Assembly (NCBI GenBank): GCA_033961575.1
Contig: CM066737.1
Location: 101,646,709 to 101,710,708, forward strand
DNA length: 64,000 nucleotides
DNA from: Aselliscus stoliczkanus
Lineage: Eukaryota > Chordata > Mammalia > Chiroptera > Hipposideridae
Reading direction: 5' to 3'
Shown here: positions 10,613 through 21,656 of the stretch, piece after piece
How the letters are laid out: every line of letters starts with the position of its first letter
Position numbering within the stretch: position 1 is the first letter of the stretch
Translations under genes and position numbers: made by a program
Notes under the pieces: generated by a model
The model's input: the letters and a program-made list of their open reading frames with translations, nothing else
The model's database searches: none
Told to the model about the DNA's origin: nothing

Positions 10613-11439
10613 ACTGCTGTAGCAGTCCTTGTCAAGCCCCTCACACCATATCTCATTTGCCCTCCTGAGTTCATCAGCAGATATGGTAGTTTCTAACATG
10701 CCAGTGGCTTCCTACTGCAAATGCCTGCATCTTCACTCCTTACAAGCATGGTGGAGTTAATTATCCAGGGTAAAACCTCAACCAATGAGGAACAGAAGCC
10801 AGTGAATAAATGCCCCTCTCTCCCCATCATTTAACCAGGGAGTTGATTAATCCTCAGCTGGTATGGTTTGTCCAATGGTGCAAACATATTGCCAAGAGGA
10901 ACACTAAATAATCCTGAAAGGTTTTGTCCCAAAGCTGACTAGAGGATCACGCTGACTCTTATCAACATCTACTTTGTTCAGGTGATTGTTTGGTTTTTCC
11001 CTGGCTCCTTGCCATTCCTCCACCTCCTAGTCATCTCCCATGACTTAGGATTACCCCAGGCATGGGAAAATAGCACCCAGTAATTTCTTGCAAACAGACT
11101 CCACCTGATTGTCTCATACAGGTTCCCCATGTTGCTTTGGGAATTCATCCAACAGTCTCTACCTTTCAAAGCCTTGAATCAGACACCGATCTGACTGAGG
11201 CTGGAATTTCAGGGCACTGCTTTCTTTATTTGGATCGGGTTTTAATCATAGGTTTGCCCTTCTCATGTCACACTGACCATAGTCCCTCGGGGTCTCTAAT
11301 TTACTTATTTTACTTACTCTTTCTAAGAGGCATGCCTTCCATGGACGATGAATGTTTATCCTCTGCCACCTAGTGGAGGAACTGGAAGTGCAGGGATGGA
11401 GCCTGAAAGGCTGAAAAGAAAGGATCAATAATTTAACAA
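10613..11439. other. Unassigned non-coding stretch
   Basis: No gene recognised. It contains a good CTCF-like site at 11363-11377. Small frames at 10978-11169 and 11137-11446 overlap on both strands and look incidental. Confidence 0.4.
11363..11377 (-). promoter_or_regulatory. CTCF-like motif, minus strand
   Basis: CTGCCACCTAGTGGA is the reverse complement of TCCACTAGGTGGCAG, matching the CTCF core CCASYAGRKGGCRS closely. It is the best CTCF-like site I see in the window. Motif evidence only. Confidence 0.45.
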
Positions 11440-11600
11440 CCACCATGTTCCTATTGAACGTTTATTATGTACAAAGCACTCTATACATAGAAACTCATTT
11501 AATCCTCATAGCACCCTATGATGAAGATGTGATCCTAATTTCACAGGCTTAAGAAAATTGAGCAAGTTCGTGATAGTGACACAGGGAAAGGACAACCAAT
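11440..11600 (-). mobile_element. MIR
   Basis: Antisense MIR pattern: TTATTATGTACAAAGCACTC, CATTTAATCCTCATAGCACC and TTTCACAGGCTTAAGAAAAT. Confidence 0.75.
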
Positions 11601-12379
11601 AATGAGCTCATTAATGAATGGGTTACAGCTCTGGGCAACTGAGGCTCAACTCTGCTGAGGATCCTTTGATAAATTATGTGGAACATGCCTCAGAATCATC
11701 CCACTAGAGGACAGAGAGGCTGCAGCATTTATACTGACTCCTATTCCTCATTGGTTAAACCCACCTGCAATTCTGGATTGTGCCTACTTGTGGCTAAACA
11801 GACTTCAGTGGTATCACAGAATGCTCACAGGAAAGAAACTGAGATTCAGGCTCTTGAAGTGGGAAGGTGCTAGCATACTAGACACTTAGAAAGTGGTAGA
11901 AGAAGATTCTAGTCCAGACATGTCTGACTCCAAATCCATCTATTAACTTGTCCATATACTGTCTTAATAGCTCAGCAAAGTCTGAAGTATATCACTTGAA
12001 AAGTTCTTACCTGGGAAGTTCTTCCATGTAGACAGAGCTCTAGACAACGGTCAGTCAGACCTTGAGTTCTCATGTCAGTTCTGGTTCCAGCTGTAATTTG
12101 AAGCCAGTGTCTGTGTTTTCTATGAATCCCCTGATTGACTATGGATGATTATGGTCGTTGACCTGCTTCATCTCATCATTCTCATAAGCAGGTGTGTTGC
12201 ATCAGCTCCTTGAGATTTAGCCTAGAAAGGCCTGATAGATGGAAATCCTAAAGCAATCATCGGCCACCTAGGGCAGGTTGTAGACATGTGATGCAGTAAC
12301 CCCAATTTTTGGCTTTATCCAGGCCCTCCAATCTTTGCATTAGTGTCTTGTTCAATAGCACCAAGGTATAAGTTGTTAT
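11601..12379. other. Unassigned non-coding stretch
   Basis: No gene or repeat that I can name. The small frame at 11676-11873 is not supported by any feature. Confidence 0.4.
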
Positions 12380-12575
12380 TAGGAAAAGAGCACAGGTTTT
12401 CATCAGACAGACCTGGATTTCAATTTGAGCTCTGCCATTTACCAGCTGAATGAACTTGAGAAGAACACTTGACCTGCCTGAGTCTGTTGCCTCATCTATC
12501 AATTGAAGCTGATAATACTTACTACCCTTACGGTTGTAATGATTGGACAAAAGACTTTGTATAAAGCTGATCACT
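12380..12575 (+). mobile_element. MIR
   Basis: Sense MIR: AGACCTGGATTTCAATTTGA, GCTCTGCCATTTACCAGCTG, then TTGCCTCATCTATCAATTGA and TGATAATACTTACTACCCTT. Confidence 0.75.
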
Positions 12576-12579
12576 ATAC

Positions 12580-13070
12580 TAGGCTTTGGATGGAACTAGT
12601 TTATTTGGTGATGCAGACAAGACTGATGGGGAAGCAGGAGAAGTGAAGCAGGGAAGGGAGAACAGCCAACAAAGGGTATGCAGTTCAACTCGCTACCACA
12701 GCCGGCAACTGGAACCTCGCCCTCAGGAACACTGGGAAACAGTATAAAACCCTCAGCTCAGAATCATCCCAAACAAGGGTTGAGGGAAAGGAGATATTTA
12801 TATACCAATTCCTGAGAGACATCAGTTGAGGGGTACTCCAAAAGGGGGGAAATTCTCCTATCTCTCCACAGTCACAGAGGCAGGAGGGGGCGGCAATGAG
12901 CCCTCAGGCACACAGACATAGACACTGCCAGTTGGAAGTGCGCCAGAGCACCCTGGAAGGACGGTGGGCCAAAGGCAGGGCATCCCAGCATCTGCTCAAA
13001 GCAGGCAGCCGTGCTGGGCACAGAGGAGCTGCTCAATGTGTCGGTCTCACTCATTCCTTTGCCATCCCAC
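12580..13070. mobile_element. Probable ancient LTR-type repeat
   Basis: Starts near a GTTTATTTGGTGATGCAGAC string and includes CAGTATAAAACCCTCAGCTC (TATA-like, 12740-12748) and GGTACTCCAAAAGGGGGGAA. Similar text occurs at 39850-40240 and 61530-61800. I infer an old LTR family, orientation uncertain. Confidence 0.35.
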
Positions 13071-13424
13071 TCCCTTTCAAAGTCTCTCTCCTGCCATTTT
13101 GCAGAACACAATGTGGCAGGCACTCATGGTTCTCCTTTGTAATTATGTTCTTATTTAATCCTTATGCTCCATGCTTAATCCCTTTTTTATACTACAGCTA
13201 CCCTTCCCCCCAACCTGCCTATATTACTACCCTCTATTTTGAGCTGTTATTCTTTTTCCCCCCACCTCTGGTGACCATCAACTTCTTTCCCAACTGTTCA
13301 GGAATCAGTCTTTGTGATATTTCAGAAATCCCTTCTCCCATGACTTATGTTAGCAAAAGCATTTCCTTCTCTCTTGCTCCATAAAAGATCAGGTTCCCCA
13401 TTCAAAAAGAGTATTATGGAACAG
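13071..13424. other. Unassigned pyrimidine-rich stretch
   Basis: No gene. The end of a 162-codon frame (12896-13384) runs through here, but its peptide is low-complexity and has no recognised domain. Some resemblance to antisense L1 3' UTR, not callable. Confidence 0.35.
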
Positions 13425-13955
13425 AGCACTGTGGCAGACACTGCAGATTGCTCAGCCAATGGCCATTTGATCCCCTTCTTCTTACTGGGAGAACACTGAT
13501 TTTTTTTCCCCCTTTAAGAAGAAGCCATGTCCTGAAGAAGAGGTCGAAACCAAAGAAGAAATACTTTGTGGTCTAGGGGCCAATCAGGAGGCTAACTTTT
13601 CCCTTGCAAGTGACTGTTTTAGACATTGTCAGATCAGATGGTGCTGGCCGGTAAGACCTAATAAATATCCAATGCAGGTCTCTGGAAAGTTTTGCCTTGT
13701 TCATGAAAAGGGATCTTTTTTTCTTCTGCTTCTGGCCATGGTCACCTGCATATAATACCCAGAATTGCCACAATCCTCTTGGAACTGTGAGGGAAATACC
13801 AGAGCATATTAAAGAAATGGAACTAGACCCACCATTTTGTTGAGCCACTGACTCCGCTGACCCTACAGCCAACCTATCTGATTGTTTAAGCCCATTTTAG
13901 TTGAGTCATCTGTCACTTACAACCAAAGCACCCTGAAATAATATGAAAATGTCCT
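13425..13955 (+). mobile_element. Ancient mammalian LTR-type repeat
   Basis: CTGTGGCAGACACTGCAGAT, CTTACTGGGAGAACACTGAT, CTTCTGCTTCTGGCCATGGT, GTTGAGCCACTGACTCCGCT and TTTAAGCCCATTTTAGTTGA form a known mammalian interspersed repeat pattern. A related copy is at about 26365-26760 and a fragment at 25383-25560. Family not resolved. Confidence 0.5.
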
Positions 13956-14771
13956 TAGATGTTAAAAGTTCATTTAAAAAAAATACTTATGAGAGAATGA
14001 CTTTAATGTATTGACAGTCTGCTAACAAATGTTCTAAATGGCCCATATATTTTCACTGGACCTGGCCACATTCTCTAGCATAGTGTCATTATGTAAGAAT
14101 CAGCCTGAGCAGACACAGGAGCACATTGAAATGAGTCCATCTGGCCTTTGATTAATGCAACTCCTGAAAATTCGGGTGGAAACTGAATTTTTCCTACAGT
14201 GAAGAGCAAACTAACTAAATTAAATGTTTTTGGAAGTGTCCTGGATAAACCTGAGGTAGTGATAGCTTATGAATCACTTTAAACAATAAGATTTCCTTTA
14301 AATAAGCAAGACTGTGGCAAATCCTTTTGGGTTCAGAAGAATTCTTTTATAAATGTATATATTCTCCCTGTGATGAAAGGTTCCTGAAATTGGGGTTTGG
14401 CCTCAGAGAATCCATAAATCCCATGAAATTATAAGCAACATTCTGTGTCTATGTGTAAATGTGAATTTCTCTTAGGAGAAGGTACTAAGCTTTCATCAGA
14501 TCCTGAAAGGAGTTTGAAACTACCCTTCTACCTCCGAATAAAAGGAGTTAAGAGCCACTACTAATGTAGGTGTGTTAAAAGCCTGCATTTTCTTTAAGAT
14601 TATATTTGAAGGCAATCTGACAGAGGGCTAATGTAATATTTTGAGGAACCAATATTCATATCCAATTTGTGAATTCTCAGATGTCACACCACATATCTTT
14701 ATTTTCATGAAGGCCCTTAGGCCCTATGGGGAAAAAATATGCAAAGAAGATTTTGGAACTAGTTGCCATGC
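13956..14771. other. Unique-looking AT-rich stretch, candidate conserved element
   Basis: No repeat or gene recognised over about 800 bp, with few stop-free frames. Contains a TCF/LEF-like CCTTTGATTAATG at about 14147. It is one of the longer repeat-free intervals, so worth checking for conservation. Confidence 0.35.
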
Positions 14772-15262
14772 CCCACATTCTCAGATGTGGTAGACTGTTA
14801 TAGTGATAGCCCCGTTTTTTTCACATGTCTCTGTATCCAGCCCTTGGATAGTCACCTCTTATACCGATCCTGAGCTTGACCACATGGCTTCCTTTGGCCA
14901 AAGGAATAATAGCAATTGCGACAGAAGCAGACTTGAAAAATACTCAAATGTTGGGGATTTCCCTCTTTTACTATTACTGAAGTCCCTGCCACCATCTCCA
15001 TATGGGCTAGCCTGATGGATGATGAGAAATATATGATCCAGTCACCCACATCATCCTTGCCTACAGCCAATCTCAGAAGCAGAACCATGTATCTGAGTGG
15101 CAGCTGACTGCACATGAGTGAGTGAGTCCTGTTGAGACAGCAGTAGAGCCACTCAGCTGAGCTCAGCCCAAACCACCAGACTTGTAAACTAAATAAATAG
15201 GTTCTTGTTTTAAGCCACTGTTTGGGGATGGTTTGTTATGCAGCAAAAGCTAACTGATACAG
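14772..15262 (+). mobile_element. MaLR (MLT1-type) LTR
   Basis: Nearly full-length pattern: GACCACATGGCTTCCTTTGG, a central CACCACCAGACTTGTAAAC region, then GTTCTTGTTTTAAGCCACTG, GGTTTGTTATGCAGCAAAAG and CTAACTGATACAGG at the end. Confidence 0.8.
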
Positions 15263-15560
15263 GAGGGAAGAGAATGGTATTGGTTGTGACTGTGCATGGT
15301 AAAGACAGCAAGGAAGAGGAACAGAACTTCTGTAATAGCTCCAGGCCATAGGGAGGCTCCGTGGCAGCTCCTGAAGCAGGGATCAGTAAGCCAGGCTGAG
15401 CAGGATGGGGGCCCAGTGGGCAGAGGCGTAACATGATCCCTCCATTGGGTCCTCACTAACCCTGGCCTAGCTAAAGTTATCTGAGCCCCAGAGGTGCCCT
15501 CCCTTTAGCCACTCTATCTCTCAACAAAACAGGGCCTGAAAGGTAGAGGCTAGGTAAGGC
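15263..15560. other. Unassigned non-coding stretch
   Basis: No gene. Two overlapping minus-strand frames (15210-15456) extend into the adjacent LTR and are artefacts. Confidence 0.4.
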
Positions 15561-15665
15561 TTTTTTTTTTGAGGGCAGTGTCACTGGCCCTCATATGTGA
15601 AACCCCAAACTGGGGCTGCTGGCTTCCCAAGCCAGTGCTTAACCACCGTGCCACTCAGGCGGCCC
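15561..15665 (-). mobile_element. Short tRNA-derived SINE, copy B
   Basis: Reverse orientation: T-run, GAGGGCAGTGTCACTGGCCC hairpin, GGCTTCCCAAGCCAGTGCTT, ending GGCGGCCC. The likely target repeat (AGGTAA) is short. It faces copy C 174 bp away. Confidence 0.88.
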
Positions 15666-15839
15666 AAGGTAAAGTTTTTTAAGGGTTATTTAGGCCCTTG
15701 TTTTTCTTCCCACACTTGTCATGATTTGGCAAAATGAGAGTTGTAAGAAGGTAGGTAGAATAGAACATCAGGAACTGAGTGTCAGAAGGAGAAAGGGAAT
15801 CAAAGAATGAAGGAAAGAAAAACAAAAGAGAAAGAAGAG

Positions 15840-15948
15840 GGCCAGCCGAGTGGCGTGGTGGTTAATCGCTGGCTTGGGACTCCAGCGGCCCAGGTTCGAG
15901 TCCCACACGTATGAGGGCCAGTGACACTGCCCTCAAAAAAAAAAAAAA
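15840..15948 (+). mobile_element. Short tRNA-derived SINE, copy C
   Basis: GGCCAGCCGAGTGGCG head, GGTTCGAGTCC B box, hairpin and A15 tail. A perfect 13-bp target duplication AGAGAAAGAAGAG flanks it (15827-15839, 15949-15961). Confidence 0.93.
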
Positions 15949-16029
15949 AGAGAAAGAAGAGATGTCAAATATCACCCAGACTCGATCATAAAGAAAAAGA
16001 AGAAAAAAATGTCATTATTACTTTCAGGG

Positions 16030-16180
16030 TCTTACATGCCCAGTAAGCCATTTAACCTTCCTAAGTATCCTGGGGAAACTGAGGTCTGAAGCTCACATGG
16101 GTTATGTGAGTTGCTCTAAGATTACAGTGTCCCAAAGTGGCAGAACCAGGAGGTGAGCCAGTACTCATCCCACTAAAAAG
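16030..16180 (-). mobile_element. MIR, diverged
   Basis: CCTGGGGAAACTGAGGTCTG, then AAGTGGCAGAACCAGGAGGT, fit the antisense MIR 5' half. Adjacent to a second MIR. Confidence 0.5.
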
Positions 16181-16194
16181 TCTTGATGTGGATA

Positions 16195-16460
16195 ACAATA
16201 ATAATAGACAACACTTTTTGGTGCTTACTATGTGCGACACACTATTCTAAGTACTCTACATGATTAATTTCTCTGATATTCAGACCCGCGAGGCACTGTG
16301 ATTATCATCATCCCCATTTCACTGATGAGGAAACAAAGACACATAGAGGCTAAGCAATTTGCTCAAGATTACTTGGCTACCACGAGTGAAGCAAAGGATG
16401 TAAACCCATGTAATCTGGCTTCAGAGTCTGTGCTTTTAGCAACTATACTATAATGCCTAT
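16195..16460 (-). mobile_element. MIR, nearly full length
   Basis: GTGCTTACTATGTGCGACAC, CCCCATTTCACTGATGAGGA, and a downstream ..GTAATCTGGCTTCAGAGTCT follow the reverse-complement MIR consensus through core and tRNA-related half. Confidence 0.85.
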
Positions 16461-18034
16461 CAAAATGCTACCAGATTCCAACTCTACTGCTGCTGCTGTC
16501 ACTCTGGGCCTCCCAAGTGGCCCAGGGATGGGCTTGTAGTACCAGGACAGGCCTCAAATAAGGACTGTAAATCACAATGTAAAGATCTGTGAAGGCAAAA
16601 AAAAAAAAAAATCCATGAGGAGATCAAGCAAAACCTCCTGAACTTCAGACAGAAGCGATAAGTCCAGTGATGAGGCCTGGCTGCCTTATGCTCTTCCCAG
16701 AGCCAAGCATACCTCTGGGGTATAAATGCACGGGGCATGGGATCTGAAGACCAACTGAGTACACTGAGCTACATGGGAAAGAACCAGGAATGGCTTCCTC
16801 TCATTTTGATGCCGATGCCTATGCCTTTGGAAGCTAGGAAGAGACTGCAGGGAGCTGTTAAAAGAAAGAATGAGAGGTTGCATGGGGTGGGGGAGATGAA
16901 GGTTTAGAGACAATTCTGCAAAGACAGGTGGAGGGGAGGGGAGCCATAACAGAAGAGGGGCTCGCCTGGGGGAAAAGGGCTTTGTATTACTGACTGCATA
17001 GCTCATAAATTTATTTTAAGTCCATTGGGATCCACAGGTGTATCCCAGGTGTACCCAACATGAGTCTGGTTCAGAACTTGAATCCCTAAAAGTCTCTCTC
17101 TGTTTAGATCTTAGATAATAATCCCAGAAGAAGAAAGAATGGAAGATTTTCAAAAGTAAAATTTAATTCAAAAATCTGTTTAGTTTTGAAGTTCCTCTAA
17201 AAGAAAATCAATCGCCTTTGTCTCCCAATTCACTAGCCTTACTCGTCTCTGATTTTCCTCTGTCACTAACACACTTAAGGCACATCAAGGCAAGACACAT
17301 CAGCAAGAAGTTTAGCATGAGGATTTATTTTAAAAAAAAAGAAAAAGAAAAGAAAGAAAAGGCTTTGATGATGGTGACAATGCTGATTCTTGTGCTATGA
17401 ATCCAATTGGAATAAGGATACTGTGGCTTTGGCAACCAGGGGAGTCTTTTCTGTGTATGTGCTGGAAATATCTGGATCTCTGGGCTTCAGGGGCTTTCAG
17501 CATCAAATCATCTGCCCCCATTCCACATATAACAGAAGAAAAGGAGTGTGAAGTGCTTGATTTCTCTCCTTCGTGGTTTGAAGTGTTTCTAGGGAGAGTA
17601 TTAACACTCTCAAAAACCCTAAGGTATAGATCTAAATTTCTGAGATGGAAGTTAAAGGTAAGGAAAGAACATAAGATTTCCAAAAGGAGAATTCCCAAAG
17701 AAGTAACCATGGAAACCGTTCCAAGGTCTTCAGAGTAGTGTCACATTGAGCCGAGAGACAGCAAGCCCCATTAGTGGGAAACCCTAAAGCAGAGAAGCTG
17801 AGCCAAGGAGTGAAATGAATCGAAAATGAATGAAGTAATTTTTAATAACCAGGTGAATCAGACTCAGTAAGCAGTGAAAATCAAGGTAGCAAAAATCATC
17901 TGCTCCCCTAAATGGAAGATGAAAACATAGGTATGCTTTCAGTAGCCCCTCTTCCTGTGGGCTGCATTCTAATCACATGCATAGCTTCAGGCTTTGCAAG
18001 CATACCAGCACCAGATTTCAAAACTTCATTCATT
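16461..18034. other. Unassigned non-coding stretch
   Basis: About 1.6 kb without a recognised repeat. A GGGGTATAAATGCACGGGGC (TATA-like) string lies at 16717-16736 without other promoter marks. Facing frames at 17330-17710 (-) and 17397-17738 (+) cannot both be real and neither peptide is recognisable. Confidence 0.4.
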
Positions 18035-18235
18035 CTCATACATTTATTCATCAGTTCACTCTTTCATTCAACAGCTGTGATAAGGTATCCAATGCCACAT
18101 TTATTTGTCCATTCACTCAGTATTTGAGTACCTACTAAGTCCCAGATACTCGACTAGGTACTAGAGATAATACAGCAAACAAGACAGATACACTACCTAT
18201 CTTTAAAGAACTTGCCATCTAGCTTAACAACTAGT
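18035..18235 (-). mobile_element. LINE L2, 3' end
   Basis: TTCATTCAACAGCTGTGATA, TGAGTACCTACTAAGTCCCA and AATACAGCAAACAAGACAGA are the reverse-complement L2 3' terminus. Confidence 0.8.
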
Positions 18236-18594
18236 TCCCTAATCTCAAGAAAACCCCAATTTCCTTAAGAGGAAAAAAATACAGTAAGAATTAAATGCTT
18301 ATACAAGAGCTAGATCAAAATTGCAGGCAAGGATACAAGCAATGACACAGGCAATATATTTCCATTTTCCCATCTTATCACTGCCCAAGCTCATTCTCAA
18401 CCTGTCTCCAGCTATTTAATACATTGCAAAGATCCTTTGTGAGGGGAATCTTTAATGAGGTGAATATCTTGAAGTAAATCCACCCAGTGCCTGTTTATGT
18501 TTCATTCATCCCTTAACTTATATCTCCAAAGACAAATTTGGTTATAGGTAAATTTCCAAATCTACCTGATGGAATGGTAGGGTGAGAAGAAATA
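18236..18594. other. Unassigned non-coding stretch
   Basis: Nothing recognisable; borders the mariner insertion. Confidence 0.4.
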
Positions 18595-19075
18595 TACGAG
18601 GTGTGACCAAACAATATGGCGAATGTTTAAATTTTTAAAATTTTATTATGGTAAAAGACACATTACCATTAATTTCCCCTCAAAACACTCCCCCTAGCTT
18701 TGAACACACTTATCCCATTGTTCTTGCCACTTTCTGAAGCAGTTCTGGAAGTCCTCTTTCATGAGTGTCTTTAGTTGTGTTGTCGTGGCTGCCTCGATGT
18801 CCTGAATCGATTCAAAATGTTTATCTTTCATGGTCATTGACTTTGAGGAAGAGCCAGAAGTCACACGGTACCAGATCCAGTGAATAAGGTGGATGAGGAC
18901 ACACCGTAATGTTTTTACTTGACAGAAATTGCCATACCATAAGCAAGGTGTGACACGGAGCCTTTGTATTGTGATCACAAAATACGGTGAATGCTGCTGC
19001 CAAGTGCCATCCAATGGAAAGGTAAAGATCTTCAATAAGAGAAGAGGTGTGTGGAACAGTGTGTGACAACTTTCA
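18595..19075 (-). pseudogene. Mariner transposase C-terminal half, broken, with 3' terminal repeat
   Basis: Minus-strand frames encode a Tc1/mariner transposase remnant. The C-terminal half of the catalytic domain is visible, with motifs APCHT and PPYSLDLVPCDFWLF (consensus YSPDLAP) and a tail EDFQNCFRKWQEQWDKCVQS. Frameshifts split it into two frames (18694-19035 and 18821-19069), so it cannot make active enzyme. The terminal repeat (CGAGGTGTGACCAAACAATA) follows a TA at 18596-18597. It abuts an oppositely oriented piece of the same family. Confidence 0.9.
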
Positions 19076-19312
19076 ACTTGTTCAATGCAGTCAGTTGGGT
19101 GTGAGCTATGGCTGAGAGAAGATGTGTTTTAAAGTGTGCCATAAATCATGGATCACGAACAACGCATTAACATGAAATGGGCAAACAGTTTCATCCTCCA
19201 TCATGACAATACTCCTTGATGTGTCACATATTAAGACATATTAATAGCAATATGTCTTTTACTGTAACACATTTTTTTACTTAAATATTCAATGTTTGTT
19301 TTGATCACATTT
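19076..19312 (+). mobile_element. Mariner piece in opposite orientation, internally deleted
   Basis: Reading +, a start-like ATGGATCACGAACAACGCAT (19147 on) is followed within about 30 bp by CATCATGACAATACTCCTTG (an HHDNTP motif), so most of the gene is missing. It ends in a copy of the same 3' terminal region that bounds the left side (ATGTCTTTTACTGTAA, then TTTGATCACATTTA). The two pieces form an inverted pair. Confidence 0.75.
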
Positions 19313-19748
19313 AATTTTGGGGTTTTTTTTTAGTTTTTTCTTTTTAAATTAGTTTCAGGTGTACAAAACAACATAATGGATAAATTCCTAGAAACTGTAC
19401 ATACCTTGTATTTTGAGTCTAGCTACTTTGAGGGCACCATAAATGGCTGGCCCACTTTGAAACATGTCCCTGAGGCAGCTCTGAGCCTTTGGGAACCATT
19501 AAGTCATCTTCAGTCTCACCTTTGGAGTTGGGCTAGTACTAACAACACTGTAGAATTCAGAAAACCTTAGGTTCCTGCCTTCTAGAATGTCAAGAAAAGG
19601 TATGGGTCTTATGAAAAGAGAAAAAATAGAAAATGAGCATCAATCTTGACCATGGATCTTGCACTGATGATCATGTGAAAATGGGACAGAGTCAAGCCCA
19701 GGTGGAAGGCAACCCTGCCTCCTTCCTCTCACATGGCACCTGGCATGC
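19313..19748. other. Unassigned stretch with a short L1-like string
   Basis: AGTTTCAGGTGTACAAAACA at about 19351 resembles a laurasiatherian L1 3' UTR string, but too little remains. Otherwise unrecognised. Confidence 0.35.
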
Positions 19749-19763
19749 ACCCCTCCCCTTTTT

Positions 19764-19908
19764 TTATTTTTTTTGCTGAGCCATCCTGCTACCTGTTGGT
19801 AGCTCAGTGGCAGCTCAGCTCAGGCTGGGCATTGAACTGATGTTGCTCAGAGCTCAGCTCACACTGTTGAGCGAGCTCTTAACCAACTGAGCTACTCGGC
19901 TGGCCCAA
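19764..19908 (-). mobile_element. Medium tRNA-derived SINE, copy D
   Basis: Reverse copy of the about 145-bp type (T-rich tail, GCTGAGCCATCCTGCTACCT, GCTACTCGGCTGGCCC). A perfect 15-bp target duplication ACCCCTCCCCTTTTT flanks it at 19749-19763 and 19909-19923. The body differs from the short and long types and lacks their hairpin. Confidence 0.92.
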
Positions 19909-19923
19909 ACCCCTCCCCTTTTT

Positions 19924-20689
19924 GAGTGACACAAAATGACTAATTTATCACATGAGAAGACCACTGTGCTTACTTCAAGAAAGTGACCATTGGGTTGTAG
20001 AAGTGAGACTGTTTTGAATATTTGGCTACATAATTCTCAAGATGTGCTGTTGGCAAAGCTGTGTAATAGTTGAGGGGACGATTATTATTTGGGGAGAGAA
20101 TATTCCCATGGTGTATGTTTCCTTTCTATTTTGTCTCTAGTCTACTTATCACTGGCAGAGAAATGGAGCTAGTGAACAAAGCAAAACCATGATCCTGGGC
20201 TATTGTGGATCCAAGAGGGCTAAACTTGAAGAAAGTGGAGTTGGGGGGCGAGTCCCAAGTCTATAGCAAGGCTGACTGATGGACTGGTCTCAGGCAAAAC
20301 TGTGGCGGTCTTGATGAAGAGAGAATACAGACTCTGGTTCATTTCAATTTCCTTAAATTTCTCGATGAATCAAAATCATTTTCACTTCATTGAGTTTTGA
20401 TGGTAATTGGGTGATGAGCTACTCATTTGTCAGAATTTTTTAATTAGCACAGAAAGAAAAGGAATCTTCAACACTGCTTGTCTTGTTTGCCTTCCTCTAA
20501 GGCAGAGGTCATAAATTGCAGTTAGCTACCTTCCCCACAGATCTTTGTTTTTGTTTTTTATTTTACTTGATAGAGTAAAGGCAGGAAATGGGGTTTTCAG
20601 TTCTGAGTCAGGCTTACAACCTGATACCTGGACTAATTATTACCACTCCAAAACTTCATATGGAGAATATAATCAACAATAATCTCTTA
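19924..20689. other. Unassigned non-coding stretch
   Basis: No gene or named repeat. Some LTR-like text at 20560-20640, not callable. Confidence 0.4.
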
Positions 20690-21200
20690 TTAACTTACAA
20701 TTTTATGGGTCAGCAATTTGGCCTGGGATCAGCTGGACAGTTCTTCTAGTAGTCTCACTGGGATTTATGCTTACAGTTACCATCAGCTAGAGTATTGGCT
20801 GGAGGCTGGTCCGTCTAGGGTGGCCTCACTCACATGCCTGGTGGTTGGTACTGGCTGTCGGTTGGAACAATGTGGGTAATTGGGCTACACATCTTCAGCA
20901 GGGCAGCCTATGCTTATTTACTTGATAGGGTCCTCAGCTTTCCCCGGAGCACCAAGAGAGGACAAGCCCAGTGCAGAAGCACTTCTCAAGTCTCTGCCTC
21001 CATCATGTTTTCTAATACCAATACCCCACTGGTCAAAGCAGTCACATGGTCAAGCCTAGAATCAAGGAGTAGAGAAATAAATTCCACATCTTGATGGTAA
21101 TTTCTGCAAAGTCACATTGCAAAGGGGTATGCATGCAGAGAGGGCAGCAGTTCTTGTGGCCATTTTTGTAAATAATTTACCATGACCCTGTTGCCATTCC
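20690..21200 (-). mobile_element. MaLR (MLT1-type) LTR, antisense
   Basis: GGTCAGCAATTTGGCCTGGG, TCAGCTGGACAGTTCTTCTA, GGGTGGCCTCACTCACATGC and GTTGGTACTGGCTGTCGGTT are the reverse complement of an MLT1-type LTR body, ending near GTGGCCATTTTTGTAAATAA. Confidence 0.75.
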
Positions 21201-21398
21201 AGATAGCAGCCCCTGCAAGGACTCTCTTGCATCTGGCTGGCAGTGTTACAGGCTTGGTGGGACTCCATGTTTCATGTTTTTCCTGTGGTAAAATGAAATG
21301 GTTTGGAGGAAACAAAGGAAAAGATGTGAAGTGTTTAAAGTTGCCAGAGGGTATTGTTTCAATTACATTTCCATATCTCTACAAGAACAAAATCACAC

Positions 21399-21460
21399 AC
21401 ATATGTATATTTGATATATATGTATATACATACACAAATTATGTATATACACATACATAC
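21399..21460. repeat. TATG/TACA-rich imperfect microsatellite
   Basis: Alternating TA, GT and CA steps around GATATATATGTATATACATA; locally self-complementary. Confidence 0.75.
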
Positions 21461-21638
21461 TGTGTTCTTTTGGTAACTAAGCATGCTAGTACAGAGTCTA
21501 AGTACTTTTTTTTTGTCAAACCAATGTTGATCATGTCTAGTCAAATAAATAAATAGTCCCAATATTGACTTATTCATTTGATAAAAATAGAAAGTTTTCC
21601 CATCAATTTCTAAACTGATCTATGTAATCCCCTATGAA

Positions 21639-21656
21639 ACACACACACACACACAT
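21639..21656 (+). repeat. (AC)9 microsatellite
   Basis: Nine AC units followed by ATGCGTGCACATATG and a second short (CA)5 run near 21671-21680. Confidence 0.9.

Noticed and set aside
12896..13384. 162-codon open frame
   Set aside because: Overlapped by other frames on both strands, low-complexity second half, no splice or promoter context, and it starts in LTR-like sequence.
16717..16736. TATA-like promoter GGGGTATAAATGCACGGGGC
   Set aside because: An isolated TATA-like string with no initiator, CpG island or downstream gene signal.
17330..17738. Facing 126- and 113-codon frames
   Set aside because: They overlap on opposite strands, neither peptide is recognisable, and one includes a poly-purine tract.
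18694..19069. Functional mariner transposase
   Set aside because: Two overlapping frames, a missing N-terminal half and rearranged termini show that it is dead.
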